The position numbers and the translations under genes are program-made. 64,000 nucleotides of DNA from G963662655 sp963665015. Its GTDB lineage: Bacteria; Cloacimonadota; Cloacimonadia; Cloacimonadales; JAIOQZ01. The stretch is taken from NCBI GenBank assembly GCA_963665015.2, contig CAXXSY010000003.1, positions 620,001 to 684,000 of the forward strand, given 5' to 3'. This document shows, piece by piece, positions 1 to 8,567 of this stretch. The notes beneath the pieces are model-generated. The model did no database searches and had not been told where the DNA came from. It saw only the letters and a program-made list of their open reading frames with translations. How positions within the stretch are numbered: the stretch's first letter is position 1; each line of letters starts with the position of its first letter.

Positions 1-2015
1 GAATAGATCGAGAAGATCGAGATATTGACCGTTTCGTCCGACGCCGGCATCAAACCGGCGTAAACAGCCTGACCGCCAACGCTGCTGGCGGAGTAGAGCT
101 GATTGGGTTGCGCCACCTCGCCGACGGTTGTCGGGCTCAGCATTCCTTCGTAGGTGTCGTCGAGGGGATCGATGGCGATGTCATCCTGCCAGCCGAGGCG
201 AGGATACTGGTTCGCGGAGATGAGCCACACGCCATTGAAGTTCCAGTCAACGAACGTTGCCTGCGTCTGCATCTGCGCTGTGGAACGTCCCTGCGCGCCG
301 GGTTCGCCACCGGATGTGGTATTGCCGGATGTCGCGGTATCCCAGTAGCACATCTGGATCGAGCCGCTGCCGGAGAAACCGCCCAGCCCGGGAGGCAATT
401 GACCAACGACACGCCCACAGATACCGCCCACATACGGATCGGCGTCCGCGGTAAAGGGCGGGCTCTGGAAAGCTGTCCTCGCCTGGCCCATCGCGAAGCA
501 GCGAATGACACCGCCGCGTATCGAACAGCCGGAAACGCCGCCGACGCGCTTGCCGCCATAGACGTCGCCTGTGGCGTAGCTGTCTATGGAGAGTCCGTTT
601 TCGTTGCAGCCCACCAATCCTCCGTATTTGACGTTGAAAAGCTCGTCGTTATCGCTGGGATTCTGGATGGTGTTGGTCGGGAAGCGGCTTTCCACATCGG
701 CTTCGGAGTAGCAGTATTGAATGATGGGGACGATATTCTTCTTCTGAGAGTTGTTCGCGCCGACAAGTCCGCCCGTCGAACCGAATCCCCGTACGGTTAC
801 GTTTCCGGCGGCATAGCAGTTTTCGACAATCGTCGTGTAGGATGCATTGCTGGGAAGAAGCGCGTGTCCCAGAAGAGAGCCGGTGCTCCTTCCGCCGGTT
901 ACGTCCGCGTTCACGATTCCGAGATTGCGGATAATGGCGTCTGCTGTCGTTTTACATTCGATGTAGCCGAACAAACCGATTTTCTCGGGCAAAGCCTGAG
1001 CTTCCGCTACCGAGGCAGGCTCGCCATTTCCCGGATAATTCAGGTAGAGGTTCATGACCTGGTATCCACCGCCATCATAGACGCCGGTGAAGGTCGTAGT
1101 CGAATTTCCGATGGGGGTCCAGCCTGCGCCGCCCTGGTAATCGCCAAGATCGATATCGGCGGTCTGAAGGAAGTGATCACCCCAAACCGATGAAGTCTGC
1201 GAAAGCCACCAGAGGTGATTCAGGTTTGCGATTTGGTAGGGATTGCCGGAGGATCCGTCGCCTGAGGACGGCGCGATCGCGATGGGCGTTGTGTCGTTCG
1301 TAACCCAGCTCACGCCGTTGTGCAGGGTGCCTGTATAGTTGTTGGACGAGTTGTCCGTCAGCGATGTGCCGCTCCCGTCGCTCATCCGGTAGTACGCGAA
1401 GAGGTTCCCTTCCGTGCCGACGAGTTGCTTGTGCATGTTCGACTGGATTTCACTCTGCGAACGCTCATCGCTCCAGAGGCGTACATCGTCGATGCGGATG
1501 TCGGAATAGGCGGTGCTGCCGGCCCAGTAGTCGGTAGCAAGGTAGAGCGTATGGTTATCGTCGAATTGCCAGGAATAATTGAGATTGGTTTCATACATCG
1601 ATGTCCCATCGACATAGAGCTTGAGGTTCGAGCCGTTGACCACGACGGCAGCGTGATGCCACTTGCCCGTCTCGGCGATAACGGTGGATGAAAGAACTTT
1701 GGCGCCGGTATCGGTCATCAACTGCGGTGCCAAATATACGACAATGTATCCACTGGCATCGACACCAAGAAGAATGCGCCGCCTTTCACCAGAGTGAAGG
1801 TGATACACCCACCTGTATGCGGCGGGTTGGCTTTCGAACATGAACCAGCACTCGGCGGTAATCGTCGATGTGCTCGAAGCTGATAGTCCCGTTACGGAAA
1901 CGTAATCGTCCGATCCATCAAAGGCGAGGGATGTGTTTTGTGCGAGTAACGGCAAGGAAAGACAACATGCGACAAGCATCGCAAGAGTAGATAAACGTAA
2001 GGCAAAGGTTGGCAT
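1..2015 (-). CDS. LamG/GLUG-repeat secreted surface protein, 3' end outside window
   Basis: One reading frame stays open from the ATG at 2015 to the window edge, at least 671 codons with no stop, so the C-terminus is missing. An AGGAGG ribosome site lies at 2020-2025. Residues 1-22 form a signal peptide. Residues about 25-210 are a LamG/concanavalin-like domain (SLAFDGSDDYVSV near the start, IRIDDVRLWSDERS near the end). From about residue 250 come a GDGSSGNPYQI start and repeated GLUG-type units such as GGLVG and GGVSG. This layout is typical of large adhesins or cell-surface proteins of FCB bacteria. Related GLUG proteins lie at 47105-51284. The binding partner is unknown. A C-terminal sorting domain is expected beyond the edge but not seen. 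Confidence 0.85.
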   Translation of the reverse strand, partial: MPTFALRLSTLAMLVACCLSLPLLAQNTSLAFDGSDDYVSVTGLSASSTSTITAECWFMFESQPAAYRWVYHLHSGERRRILLGVDASGYIVVYLAPQLMTDTGAKVLSSTVIAETGKWHHAAVVVNGSNLKLYVDGTSMYETNLNYSWQFDDNHTLYLATDYWAGSTAYSDIRIDDVRLWSDERSQSEIQSNMHKQLVGTEGNLFAYYRMSDGSGTSLTDNSSNNYTGTLHNGVSWVTNDTTPIAIAPSSGDGSSGNPYQIANLNHLWWLSQTSSVWGDHFLQTADIDLGDYQGGAGWTPIGNSTTTFTGVYDGGGYQVMNLYLNYPGNGEPASVAEAQALPEKIGLFGYIECKTTADAIIRNLGIVNADVTGGRSTGSLLGHALLPSNASYTTIVENCYAAGNVTVRGFGSTGGLVGANNSQKKNIVPIIQYCYSEADVESRFPTNTIQNPSDNDELFNVKYGGLVGCNENGLSIDSYATGDVYGGKRVGGVSGCSIRGGVIRCFAMGQARTAFQSPPFTADADPYVGGICGRVVGQLPPGLGGFSGSGSIQMCYWDTATSGNTTSGGEPGAQGRSTAQMQTQATFVDWNFNGVWLISANQYPRLGWQDDIAIDPLDDTYEGMLSPTTVGEVAQPNQLYSASSVGGQAVYAGLMPASDETVNISIFSIY

Positions 2016-2185
2016 TTTTCCTCCTTCTACGGGAAATCGGTATATTGAAAAATAATCATATTGACGCACCTGGTTTAGCTCACGATTATATTTCATTTCA
2101 AGTGTTTATACTGATTCATTACGATACCCAATGCATTTAAATTAATCCATTCATGCTACAATGTCAAAATATTTCGATACTAAAA

Positions 2186-2665
2186 CAGGAATACCCCCAA
2201 TTTTTTATATGGTCTTGGTTTTCTGTCAGTATGAGACGATTATTGTAGATTCTGTTGCAAATCGAATGGGTGAATGCTGTAATGATGATCCTGAAGTCCT
2301 GGAGGGACGAAAGATGCTAGCGCGACACGTAAGTGCCGGGAACAGAATTCGAATGAGGAGTAAAGTCCCGTAGGGACGACAGATAGCATGCCGGATCATG
2401 TATCTGTCGCACCTCCGGTGCTTTTATGTGTATTGGCTGATATAACTGGGGCTTACGCCTGTGATTTTGCTTGCAAAATCGAATCCCCCCATGGCCTAAC
2501 ATCTGTCATCCCTACGGGATTATTATGGCGAAAACCATTTCACCCACCAAATTCAAAAAATGGAACAGCTATTGTCATTGGAATTTTCAACGGTTGAAAA
2601 CACGCAATACATAGCAATGTATTGATATACGAGCCAATTGATGGATCATTTTGGGGGTATTTCTG
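2186..2665 (+). mobile_element. 480-bp non-autonomous (MITE-like) element, copy 1
   Basis: A 480-bp block is repeated at 42329-42808 with about eight differences. Its ends are inverted repeats: CAGGAATACCCCCAA at the left, and the complement of CAGAAATACCCCCAAAA at the right. It is flanked by a direct repeat, ATTTCGATACTAAAA at 2171-2185 and ATTTCGATACAAAAA at 2666-2680 (14 of 15 match), which looks like a target-site duplication. The interior holds no transposase. It has several short palindromic words of the type GTCCCGTAGGGAC and a GATTTTGCTTGCAAAATC hairpin. It is therefore probably moved in trans by a transposase encoded elsewhere. The family is not one I can name. Confidence 0.8.
2525..2614 (+). 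CDS. 29-residue ORF inside element copy 1 (doubtful)
   Basis: A short ATG-to-TAG frame encodes a basic, Trp-rich peptide beginning MAKTISPTKFKKWNSYCHWN. The second element copy has the same frame at 42668-42757 with a single Lys-to-Arg change. No good ribosome site is visible, and the conservation may only reflect recent copying of the element. It is listed because it is the only short frame in the element kept intact in both copies with an unusual composition. Confidence 0.2.
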   Translation: MAKTISPTKFKKWNSYCHWNFQRLKTRNT

Positions 2666-2854
2666 ATTTCGATACAAAAATCAGGATCACAAGTCCGTAC
2701 AAAGCATGTAACTGTATTTTCCGCAAGATATCTTTCTGCCTGCCGTCAATTTAAAATCGCCGTTGCAGCAAGATATACTCCGCGCACTTCGAACTGCCGC
2801 GAAAAATCATTTGACAAGAAATACCGCTCATCGTTCTTTGCATAACTTGAAAGT

Positions 2855-2932
2855 CGGGATGTAGCGCAGTTCGGTTAGCGCGCACGGTTCGGGACCGTGA
2901 GGTCGGAAGTTCAAATCTTCTCATCCCGACCA
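2855..2932 (+). tRNA. tRNA-Pro (anticodon CGG)
   Basis: A complete cloverleaf is visible. Acceptor arms CGGGATG (2855-2861) and CATCCCG (2922-2928) pair, followed by A and an encoded CCA. The anticodon stem CACGG/CCGTG closes a loop with CGG. A TTCAAAT T-loop is present. No duplicated tRNA 3' end that would mark an integrated island was found nearby. Confidence 0.93.
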
Positions 2933-3042
2933 TTTTCGTTCCCCCCCCCTTTTTTCTTCCCGCAACGATCTACGAAATCCTCCAAATTCGGGAAAGTCGC
3001 CGTGGTTCTCCTTCATCGAAACCGGGCTGGCGTACGAAGAAT

Positions 3043-4056
3043 TTACTCTGGCACACCCTCCATTTGATCAATAACAAACTTTCGCTGATCGAGCGCAGCC
3101 TGGTGAAAACGAAACCATTTGAGGCAGCCCCTGAATTCGTATTCGCCATCCTCAATCTCTTCTATCGCAGCGTCTTTCCAGTCGTTCTCATGATAGTCGA
3201 AGGAGATTTTGGGGAAGATCGATTGGAAAGTTTTTAGCCACTTGCACATACGCCTGCGGTTCTTCTGCATGCATCTCTCGACATCCCGTGAGATCGCTTC
3301 CCAGTTATCGGGAGAGCCGGTGTGTTCACGGAGACGGTCGTAGGTTTTACGGGCGGCGAGCATGAAGCGGCGATTCGTTTCGAATTGTACGGCATTCCCT
3401 TCGCCATCGATATAGGAAACTTGCGTATTGAAATAGTCGGGGAAATGACCGAGCAGTCCGTGCCCGATTTCGAGGCCGACAAATCCCATGCCTTTTGCGA
3501 ACGAGGGTAAACGAGATTTCTTGTGATTTTTCAATATGCGAACATCGTCAACTCCGTTCTCCGTTTCGTCGTCTCGCGCCGAGAAACGTTGATGTGCAAA
3601 TGTGTCCTGGTAGCTGTGCAGGGCAATTCCGAGCTTGATCAATGCCGCTGTATGGGGCTCTCCATCCGGTGGGGCGTCGCCGAGATTTTCGAGGGCCTGG
3701 TTGAGCAATTGCACGGCCAGGGTGACTTCCGGGGCGGTTTTGAAGTCGTAGTGACTCCGGTTCTCATCCCAGCCTTTGGGGATGAAATGGAAGGGACGCA
3801 AGACCGTGTCACGTATGTTTTCGAAAGCGAAACGTATATTCTCGATGCCTTTATGGGCAGTACATATGGGATCGAAAACATCTTGATCGATGCGTTTATA
3901 ATCCAGATTCGGCAGGTTGTGGATGATAATCTCCGTGTGCGCCGTGGCGTCGTCAACATGTTGGCAGGCGTAGGCGATCGTCTGCGCGTCTGCGGGGATG
4001 AATCCCGCCTTTTCGGCGAGTACACGGGTCAAGAAGTAATGAAAACCGATGTTCAT
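3043..4056 (-). CDS. DUF6765-like putative metal-dependent hydrolase
   Basis: A 337-residue soluble protein without signal peptide. The N-terminus MNIGFHYFLTRVLAEKAGF, the QHVDDAT motif (residues 32-38), ALHSYQDTFAH (145-155) and GHGLLGHFPD (199-207) place His and Asp residues as in zinc phospholipase C / S1-P1 nuclease-like folds. I assign it to the DUF6765-type family on that pattern. Likely metal ligands are His6, His33, Asp36, His147, Asp151, His155 and His199. It is the last gene of a three-gene operon, 36 bp after the SLATT gene, and an AGGAGG-like site precedes the ATG. The substrate is unknown. A lipid or phosphoester would fit a membrane partner, but that is inference. Confidence 0.65.
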   Translation of the reverse strand: MNIGFHYFLTRVLAEKAGFIPADAQTIAYACQHVDDATAHTEIIIHNLPNLDYKRIDQDVFDPICTAHKGIENIRFAFENIRDTVLRPFHFIPKGWDENRSHYDFKTAPEVTLAVQLLNQALENLGDAPPDGEPHTAALIKLGIALHSYQDTFAHQRFSARDDETENGVDDVRILKNHKKSRLPSFAKGMGFVGLEIGHGLLGHFPDYFNTQVSYIDGEGNAVQFETNRRFMLAARKTYDRLREHTGSPDNWEAISRDVERCMQKNRRRMCKWLKTFQSIFPKISFDYHENDWKDAAIEEIEDGEYEFRGCLKWFRFHQAALDQRKFVIDQMEGVPE

Positions 4057-4092
4057 GAGATTACCTCCTGGTTATCTGATGCGGGTGAAAGA

Positions 4093-4800
4093 TCATGGAT
4101 TTCCTTGTGGCTTGCCGGTGTTATCTCCAGCTCCTGACTGTCCACCACCTGGAGGTGTTCCATTGCCGTTGGGGGGATTCCCCTTTTGCTGGGCGATGAA
4201 TTTTTCCATGAGAGCGATCGCGTTCTGGAATTCCAGCGCCCAGGCATTGGTCTCCTCGCTGATGATTTGATTCAGGTCTTCGATGAACTTCTGGGCAAGC
4301 TTGATCATATCCTCAGCGATACCTTGATCTTTTGCTCCGGATTTGTTGAATTTCAGCTCAAGGAGGTTCCACTCGAAACAGAAGCGGTCCAGACGCTGTA
4401 TCAGGCGCATCGCGGTAAGAACGTATCGCACCCAGCCGGAGCTGACTCCGAAGAATCGGTCCCAGCCGATAAACACTCCTGCAATGGCCATCGTGAACGA
4501 TGCCAGTGATGCCGGGATAAGAAGTTTGGTTATGCTTTCGTTTTGATAGATTGCCACGATATCGATAAAGAGAGGCAGCAGGGTTCCGATTGCGACCATG
4601 AGCACGATTCCGCCTCGCAACAATTTGCCGATGTTTCGCTTGCGGCTGGCATTGCGATGATACCATTCGATGGACGAGTTTGCCTTTTCCACGACTTCCT
4701 TGAATATGGCTTTCAGGTATAAATCGAGCGGTCCGTCAGACTTTGGAGCCTGGTCGGGATCGCAATTAATGGTCGGGATATTCCGAGGCTGTTTTTCCAT
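4093..4800 (-). CDS. SLATT-type two-TM membrane protein
   Basis: A 235-residue protein with two adjacent membrane segments (about 61-83 and 93-113). The helix before them carries SIEWYHRNASRKRN, and a long cytosolic helix follows with FIEDLNQIISEETNAW (172-187). This order matches the SLATT domain: short N-helix, two TMs, C-terminal helix with conserved Glu-x6-Trp. SLATT proteins are proposed pore-forming effectors in nucleotide-signal conflict systems. The C-terminal 28 residues are Gly/Pro/Asn-rich and disordered. The gene starts 27 bp after the amidohydrolase stop and precedes the DUF6765-like gene. No SMODS, SLOG or nucleotidyltransferase partner is present, which is unusual. Family assignment is by eye. 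Confidence 0.65.
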   Translation of the reverse strand: MEKQPRNIPTINCDPDQAPKSDGPLDLYLKAIFKEVVEKANSSIEWYHRNASRKRNIGKLLRGGIVLMVAIGTLLPLFIDIVAIYQNESITKLLIPASLASFTMAIAGVFIGWDRFFGVSSGWVRYVLTAMRLIQRLDRFCFEWNLLELKFNKSGAKDQGIAEDMIKLAQKFIEDLNQIISEETNAWALEFQNAIALMEKFIAQQKGNPPNGNGTPPGGGQSGAGDNTGKPQGNP

Positions 4801-4827
4801 GATATTGTTACCTCCTCCTTGGGATTA

Positions 4828-5952
4828 TCAGGCTACCGGAGCCCGGTATTGCAGAAATCGACGTGGATTGTCGATGGAGATTTTATCGAAAATGGTTTGC
4901 CCGAGAATTTCCAGCGTGTCGTTCAGGAATGTGGCTTCCGCCGAGGCGAGTGTTTGCAGGAAATAGTCGCTTCCGAAGAGCAGGCGATCGGCCAGGATCG
5001 GGTATTGCTTGATCAGCCTGGCAATCCGCGGCAAACCATCCAAGCAGTAAGAAATATCGGCGTACAGATTGGGATATTCCCCGGAGTCGATCATCTCGAC
5101 AATTATTTTTGTCCATTTTCTCTTACGGGGATCGCCGAAGTGCGCGAGATTCAGGAACAGGTCTTTGTGTTCATCCAGTACCGGCTTCCACGAGAGGGGG
5201 TAGGTCATTTTGGAGACAAGATATTGCAGCTTTTTACTATTTTTCGGGTTCACGCCATGCAGCGGAGCGTCGCCCTGGTATCTGACATTGTGCGGGATTG
5301 AGCAATGGGCGGTAATCGGCAAATGTTTCTTCTCGGCCAGTTTATAGAATCCGCACTCCTCCAGCTCGATCGGATAAAATCCCAGCGGCGGATAGACCTT
5401 GAATCCATCCACGCCGGATTTTTCAAGCCAGTCTTCGTCAATCTTCGAGTACTTGTGCGCCCGTGGGTCCAGTCCGTAGAAGACGAGCACCTGGTCGGGG
5501 AAGCTTTCCTTGAGGCGCAGTGTCTTTTCGAGCTGCTTGTAGAAGGGTTGGTAGTAACCCGGGGCGGCATAGTCGAAATTCTGGGTCAGAAGGCAGAAGA
5601 CCCATTGGCTGCTCGGGTCTTCCTTGCGGTAGGTATCGAACAGGTCGTCGAGGAATCCGTCGGGTGAGCCGTTGAGGAAGTAGTGCAGTGTTTCGGCAAG
5701 ATCGGCAACCTTCGCAGTGAGGTCCGAGATTTGATCCAGCAGGTTCGGGCGTTTCTTCTCGCTGTACTCCTGGACCGTGTCTCTGACCCTGTGGATGATG
5801 TCCGGCGAGTATTTGCCATACTGATGAAACGCTTTCTCCAATTCCTCCATGATGACCTTGTCGAGAGAGTCGTCTGGCAACCGAAGCATATCCCATGGAA
5901 CGTACTTTTTGGTGAAAACATGGACGTGGCAGTTGTATCGAATCGGGCTCAT
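4828..5952 (-). CDS. amidohydrolase-2 family TIM-barrel hydrolase
   Basis: A 374-residue cytosolic enzyme with the amidohydrolase metal-site series: His9-x-His11 (CHVHVF), Lys185 in DGFKVYPPLG, His216 in ITAHCS, His271 in LAHFG and Asp329 in FGSDYF. Family members hydrolyse or decarboxylate varied substrates using one or two divalent metals. An insertion of about 100 residues (40-140) between the first strand and the barrel is helical and may be a regulatory or dimer element. It is the first gene of the amidohydrolase-SLATT-DUF6765 operon, with a good sigma70-type promoter 94-122 bp upstream. The substrate cannot be told from sequence. Confidence 0.75.
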   Translation of the reverse strand: MSPIRYNCHVHVFTKKYVPWDMLRLPDDSLDKVIMEELEKAFHQYGKYSPDIIHRVRDTVQEYSEKKRPNLLDQISDLTAKVADLAETLHYFLNGSPDGFLDDLFDTYRKEDPSSQWVFCLLTQNFDYAAPGYYQPFYKQLEKTLRLKESFPDQVLVFYGLDPRAHKYSKIDEDWLEKSGVDGFKVYPPLGFYPIELEECGFYKLAEKKHLPITAHCSIPHNVRYQGDAPLHGVNPKNSKKLQYLVSKMTYPLSWKPVLDEHKDLFLNLAHFGDPRKRKWTKIIVEMIDSGEYPNLYADISYCLDGLPRIARLIKQYPILADRLLFGSDYFLQTLASAEATFLNDTLEILGQTIFDKISIDNPRRFLQYRAPVA

Positions 5953-6045
5953 AATACCTCGCTTTGCCGGCTGAAGGCGTTGTTCGTCTTGGGTAAAAGT
6001 TATATCGTTAAAACATGTACAATCATGAAACCTTTGGCGGATTGA

Positions 6046-6074
6046 TATATATAGTATGATATTGAAATTGTCAA
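6046..6074 (-). promoter_or_regulatory. sigma70-type promoter of the amidohydrolase operon
   Basis: On the minus strand TTGACA (6074-6069) is followed after exactly 17 bp by TATATA (6051-6046), in AT-rich sequence. It points at the amidohydrolase start at 5952 and is the strongest promoter match in the window. Confidence 0.6.
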
Positions 6075-6240
6075 TGAAAATATTGGTATTTCAAGAAATT
6101 TGTGGAAAGTAATATGAATCGCTTTCATGGTATATTCTCATGCTTCAGGCAGGAATCGTATGGAAATGCGCTGAATGTTTGTTCGTCCGTTATGTGCGGA
6201 GCCGGAAAATTTACTTAAGTAATACTTGACGAACTTTTAT

Positions 6241-6264
6241 CATTTTGCTGACGTCAGCAAAATG
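6241..6264. promoter_or_regulatory. perfect 24-bp palindrome centred on TGACGTCA
   Basis: CATTTTGCTGAC is followed directly by its reverse complement. It lies between the stop of the secreted protein gene (6316) and the amidohydrolase promoter (6074). There is no T-run of terminator quality on either side, so it may be a dyad operator or a cruciform-type transcription stop. The rest of 5953-6315 holds no gene that I can support. Confidence 0.45.
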
Positions 6265-6315
6265 GTCGATTGTGGGGCGGGTAGCACGAACAAACCGATG
6301 AACGTCCGCTCATGA

Positions 6316-7338
6316 TTATTCTCCCTCTATGCCATCAAGCCGATATGTAACAACTTTTCCCTTTGTTGTGAATGTTAGGAGTCGTCCATCACCTGAGAGT
6401 TGAATGTTTCCACCATCTCGCTTGAATCTTGCGATGAGTTTCTCAGCCCAAATATCGAAAACAAGAATTCCGCTACCTCCTGGTACTGCGACAATTCCAG
6501 CCTCCTTGTCACTCACCGCTACTGAGGTCGGTAGTTCGAAAAAGCATGGGATATTGGCGAGATATTTCCCATTTGATAAATCCAATACTTTACATTGGCC
6601 AACACCAAGAAACGCCAGTTCTTCATTAGGTGAGAAAGTTATCGTTCGCGAACCCTCTGTCTCGCTTTCCCAAACAATGCTCCCATTGATGTTCATTATA
6701 ACGCCCTTTGGCCAAGCTGCAGCCCTGAAGTAATTACCAAGAGGACTAACATCTACATTTGTGATCCTGCCTCCAGCAAGCTCCACCTGTGTCATTTTAT
6801 TGCCATTCTGGTCGAAGATAACGACACCGGACTGGCTGGCGAAATTGCTGGACTCTACGTCGTATCGAAAGTCGTCGGGATATCCAATTTCTTCATCGGC
6901 TATCGGTTCAAGAAAAGCGTACGGGTGTTCATTGGGCTCTTCAAACATGAGCCAGTACCCATTGGTGTTGACGTCCACAAATTCTGATATGTACGGGTTG
7001 GTATGGCAGCGATTCAACAAATTGTTATTGGCATCGTACCATTCCCAGTATTGCAGATCTTCCGATTTCCGCAGGGTAACGCCGAGGTCTGAAGTCATGG
7101 TCAATACATATTCTCGTTCTTTTTTCCTTTTCTCGATCGTCACCTCACCGAGGGCATGCTTCGTGGCTGGCGCGCGGTGCACTACGACAGACTCATCGCC
7201 GAGGTCTATTTCATCAACAAGTTCAAAACGTTGTTCTCCATATACGGTGAATTGGGTTATTCCTTCTCCATGTAGTGTGGGATAAGCGAAGATAGCCGAA
7301 ACGAGCAATAACAGAGCGATGGTGATGGTTGTGCGCAT
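6316..7338 (-). CDS. secreted propeller-like protein of unknown function
   Basis: The ATG at 7338 is chosen because AAGGAG precedes it and the product then begins with a clean signal peptide (MRTTITIALLLLVSAIFAYP). A longer frame upstream lacks these. The 340-residue product shows repeated beta-rich segments such as GGRITNVDVSPLGNYF, GSRTITFSPNEELAFLG and GGNIQLSGDGRLLTF. This resembles a WD40/YVTN-like propeller, though no blade motif is canonical. The gene is more AT-rich than the housekeeping block to its right. It stands alone, with no obvious operon partner. Export to the periplasm or surface is likely; the function is unknown. Confidence 0.65.
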   Translation of the reverse strand: MRTTITIALLLLVSAIFAYPTLHGEGITQFTVYGEQRFELVDEIDLGDESVVVHRAPATKHALGEVTIEKRKKEREYVLTMTSDLGVTLRKSEDLQYWEWYDANNNLLNRCHTNPYISEFVDVNTNGYWLMFEEPNEHPYAFLEPIADEEIGYPDDFRYDVESSNFASQSGVVIFDQNGNKMTQVELAGGRITNVDVSPLGNYFRAAAWPKGVIMNINGSIVWESETEGSRTITFSPNEELAFLGVGQCKVLDLSNGKYLANIPCFFELPTSVAVSDKEAGIVAVPGGSGILVFDIWAEKLIARFKRDGGNIQLSGDGRLLTFTTKGKVVTYRLDGIEGE

Positions 7339-7444
7339 GATGATCTCCTTATGTAATTCATTGTCTGCAACGCGCGCACCGGATGTAAAGATAAATTTAT
7401 GAGTTTTCACGAAGTTCGGGCGGGAATTCTGTCGTGTGTTTTAC

Positions 7445-7473
7445 TTGACAGTTCACCGGCTCGGTCGATTTTT
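7445..7473 (+). promoter_or_regulatory. possible promoter of the peptidase M42 gene
   Basis: TTGACA at 7445-7450 with a T-rich ATTTTT hexamer after 17 bp. The -35 is perfect and the -10 is weak. The site is 24 bp upstream of the ATG at 7497. Confidence 0.35.
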
Positions 7474-7496
7474 GCAGTAAACCAAAGGGGTAACGA

Positions 7497-8567
7497 ATGA
7501 CAAAACTGCAACTTCTTCAAGAACTGTGTGATACGCCCGCCATCTCCGGTTTCGAGAAACCCGTTCGGGAGATCATGATCCGCGAACTGGCAGGCGATTA
7601 CCGTAAAGACCGCCTCGGCTCGATCGTGTTCGAGAAAAAGGGCTCGGACGATCAGACGAAACTGCTCTTCGTGGGTCACATGGACGAGGTGGGCTTCATC
7701 GTGTTCGATATAACGAAAAACGGTCTGATCAAGGTTCAGCCGATCGGTGGATGGGACCCGGGCACGCTGATGTCGCAGTCGGTGATCATCATCAACGACG
7801 AAGGCGGGAAGGTCTATGGCGTCTTCGGCTCGATTCCCAAGCATTATCTTAAGCAGGGCGAGTCAGCTTCGCTGGATATGGACACGCTTTTCATCGATAT
7901 CGGCGCCGATTCGAGAGAGGAAGTCAGCAGCAAGTTCAAGATATCACGCGGCAACGCCATCGTTCCGCATTGCATTCCGAATTACACGGAATCGACCCAC
8001 AGGCTCTTCCACAAAGCGTTCGACAACCGCGTGGGAATCGGTGCGGCGATCGAACTGGCGAAGGCTGTCGATGGCACCGATCACCCGAGCACGATCTTTT
8101 GCGCCGGAACGGTGCAGGAAGAGGTCGGCGTGCGGGGCGCGCAGGTGATCACCAGCATCGTCAAGCCGGACATCGCCTTCATCCTCGAAGGTCCTCCCGC
8201 GGACGACACCATTGGCCAGTTTGCCAAATCGACACCGCAGACCTGCGTCGGCAAGGGCGTCCACGTGCGGCTGTACGATCCCAGCATGCTGGTGCATCAG
8301 GGACTGAAGAAGTACGTGATCGATGTCGCGAAGAAGCACGATATCCCGATCCAGCTCACGGTGCGCAAGGGCGGCGGAACCGACGGCGCACGCATCCACC
8401 TGGCGCACGAAGGCATCCCGTCCATCGTGCTGGGCGTGCCAGTTCGCTACGCTCACAGCCACATCGGCTCGATATCCATGGACGACTACGAGAATCTGAT
8501 CCGGCTGATCACGGTGATCGGTCGGGAATTCGATAAAAAATCTCTGCAATCCATTCTGGACGCATGA
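7497..8567 (+). CDS. M42 family aminopeptidase / endoglucanase-type metallopeptidase
   Basis: A 356-residue cytosolic dinuclear metallopeptidase that trims N-terminal residues from peptides. Family marks are FVGHMDEVGF (residues about 58-67, metal His and general-base Asp), AFDNRVGIGAA (bridging Asp), QEEVGVRGAQ (catalytic and metal Glu), FILEGPPADD and YAHSHIGSISMDDY (metal His). The length is normal for M42. AGGGGTAACG precedes the ATG. It overlaps the murI start by 4 bp, so the two are translationally coupled, which suits peptide turnover feeding amino-acid and wall metabolism. Confidence 0.9.
   Translation: MTKLQLLQELCDTPAISGFEKPVREIMIRELAGDYRKDRLGSIVFEKKGSDDQTKLLFVGHMDEVGFIVFDITKNGLIKVQPIGGWDPGTLMSQSVIIINDEGGKVYGVFGSIPKHYLKQGESASLDMDTLFIDIGADSREEVSSKFKISRGNAIVPHCIPNYTESTHRLFHKAFDNRVGIGAAIELAKAVDGTDHPSTIFCAGTVQEEVGVRGAQVITSIVKPDIAFILEGPPADDTIGQFAKSTPQTCVGKGVHVRLYDPSMLVHQGLKKYVIDVAKKHDIPIQLTVRKGGGTDGARIHLAHEGIPSIVLGVPVRYAHSHIGSISMDDYENLIRLITVIGREFDKKSLQSILDA

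Noticed and set aside
108..1193. 361-codon plus-strand open frame
   Set aside because: It is antisense to the LamG/GLUG gene, whose minus frame has a signal peptide, ribosome site and recognisable domains; the plus frame has none.
2317..2502. 61-codon minus frame in the 480-bp element
   Set aside because: It crosses palindromic repeat words, lacks a ribosome site and resembles no protein family.
2751..2933. minus-strand frame MVGMRRFELPTSRSRTV...
   Set aside because: It reads backwards through tRNA-Pro, a common false gene call.
2855..6310. integrative island inserted at tRNA-Pro
   Set aside because: No integrase and no duplicated tRNA 3' end found on the far side of the operon.
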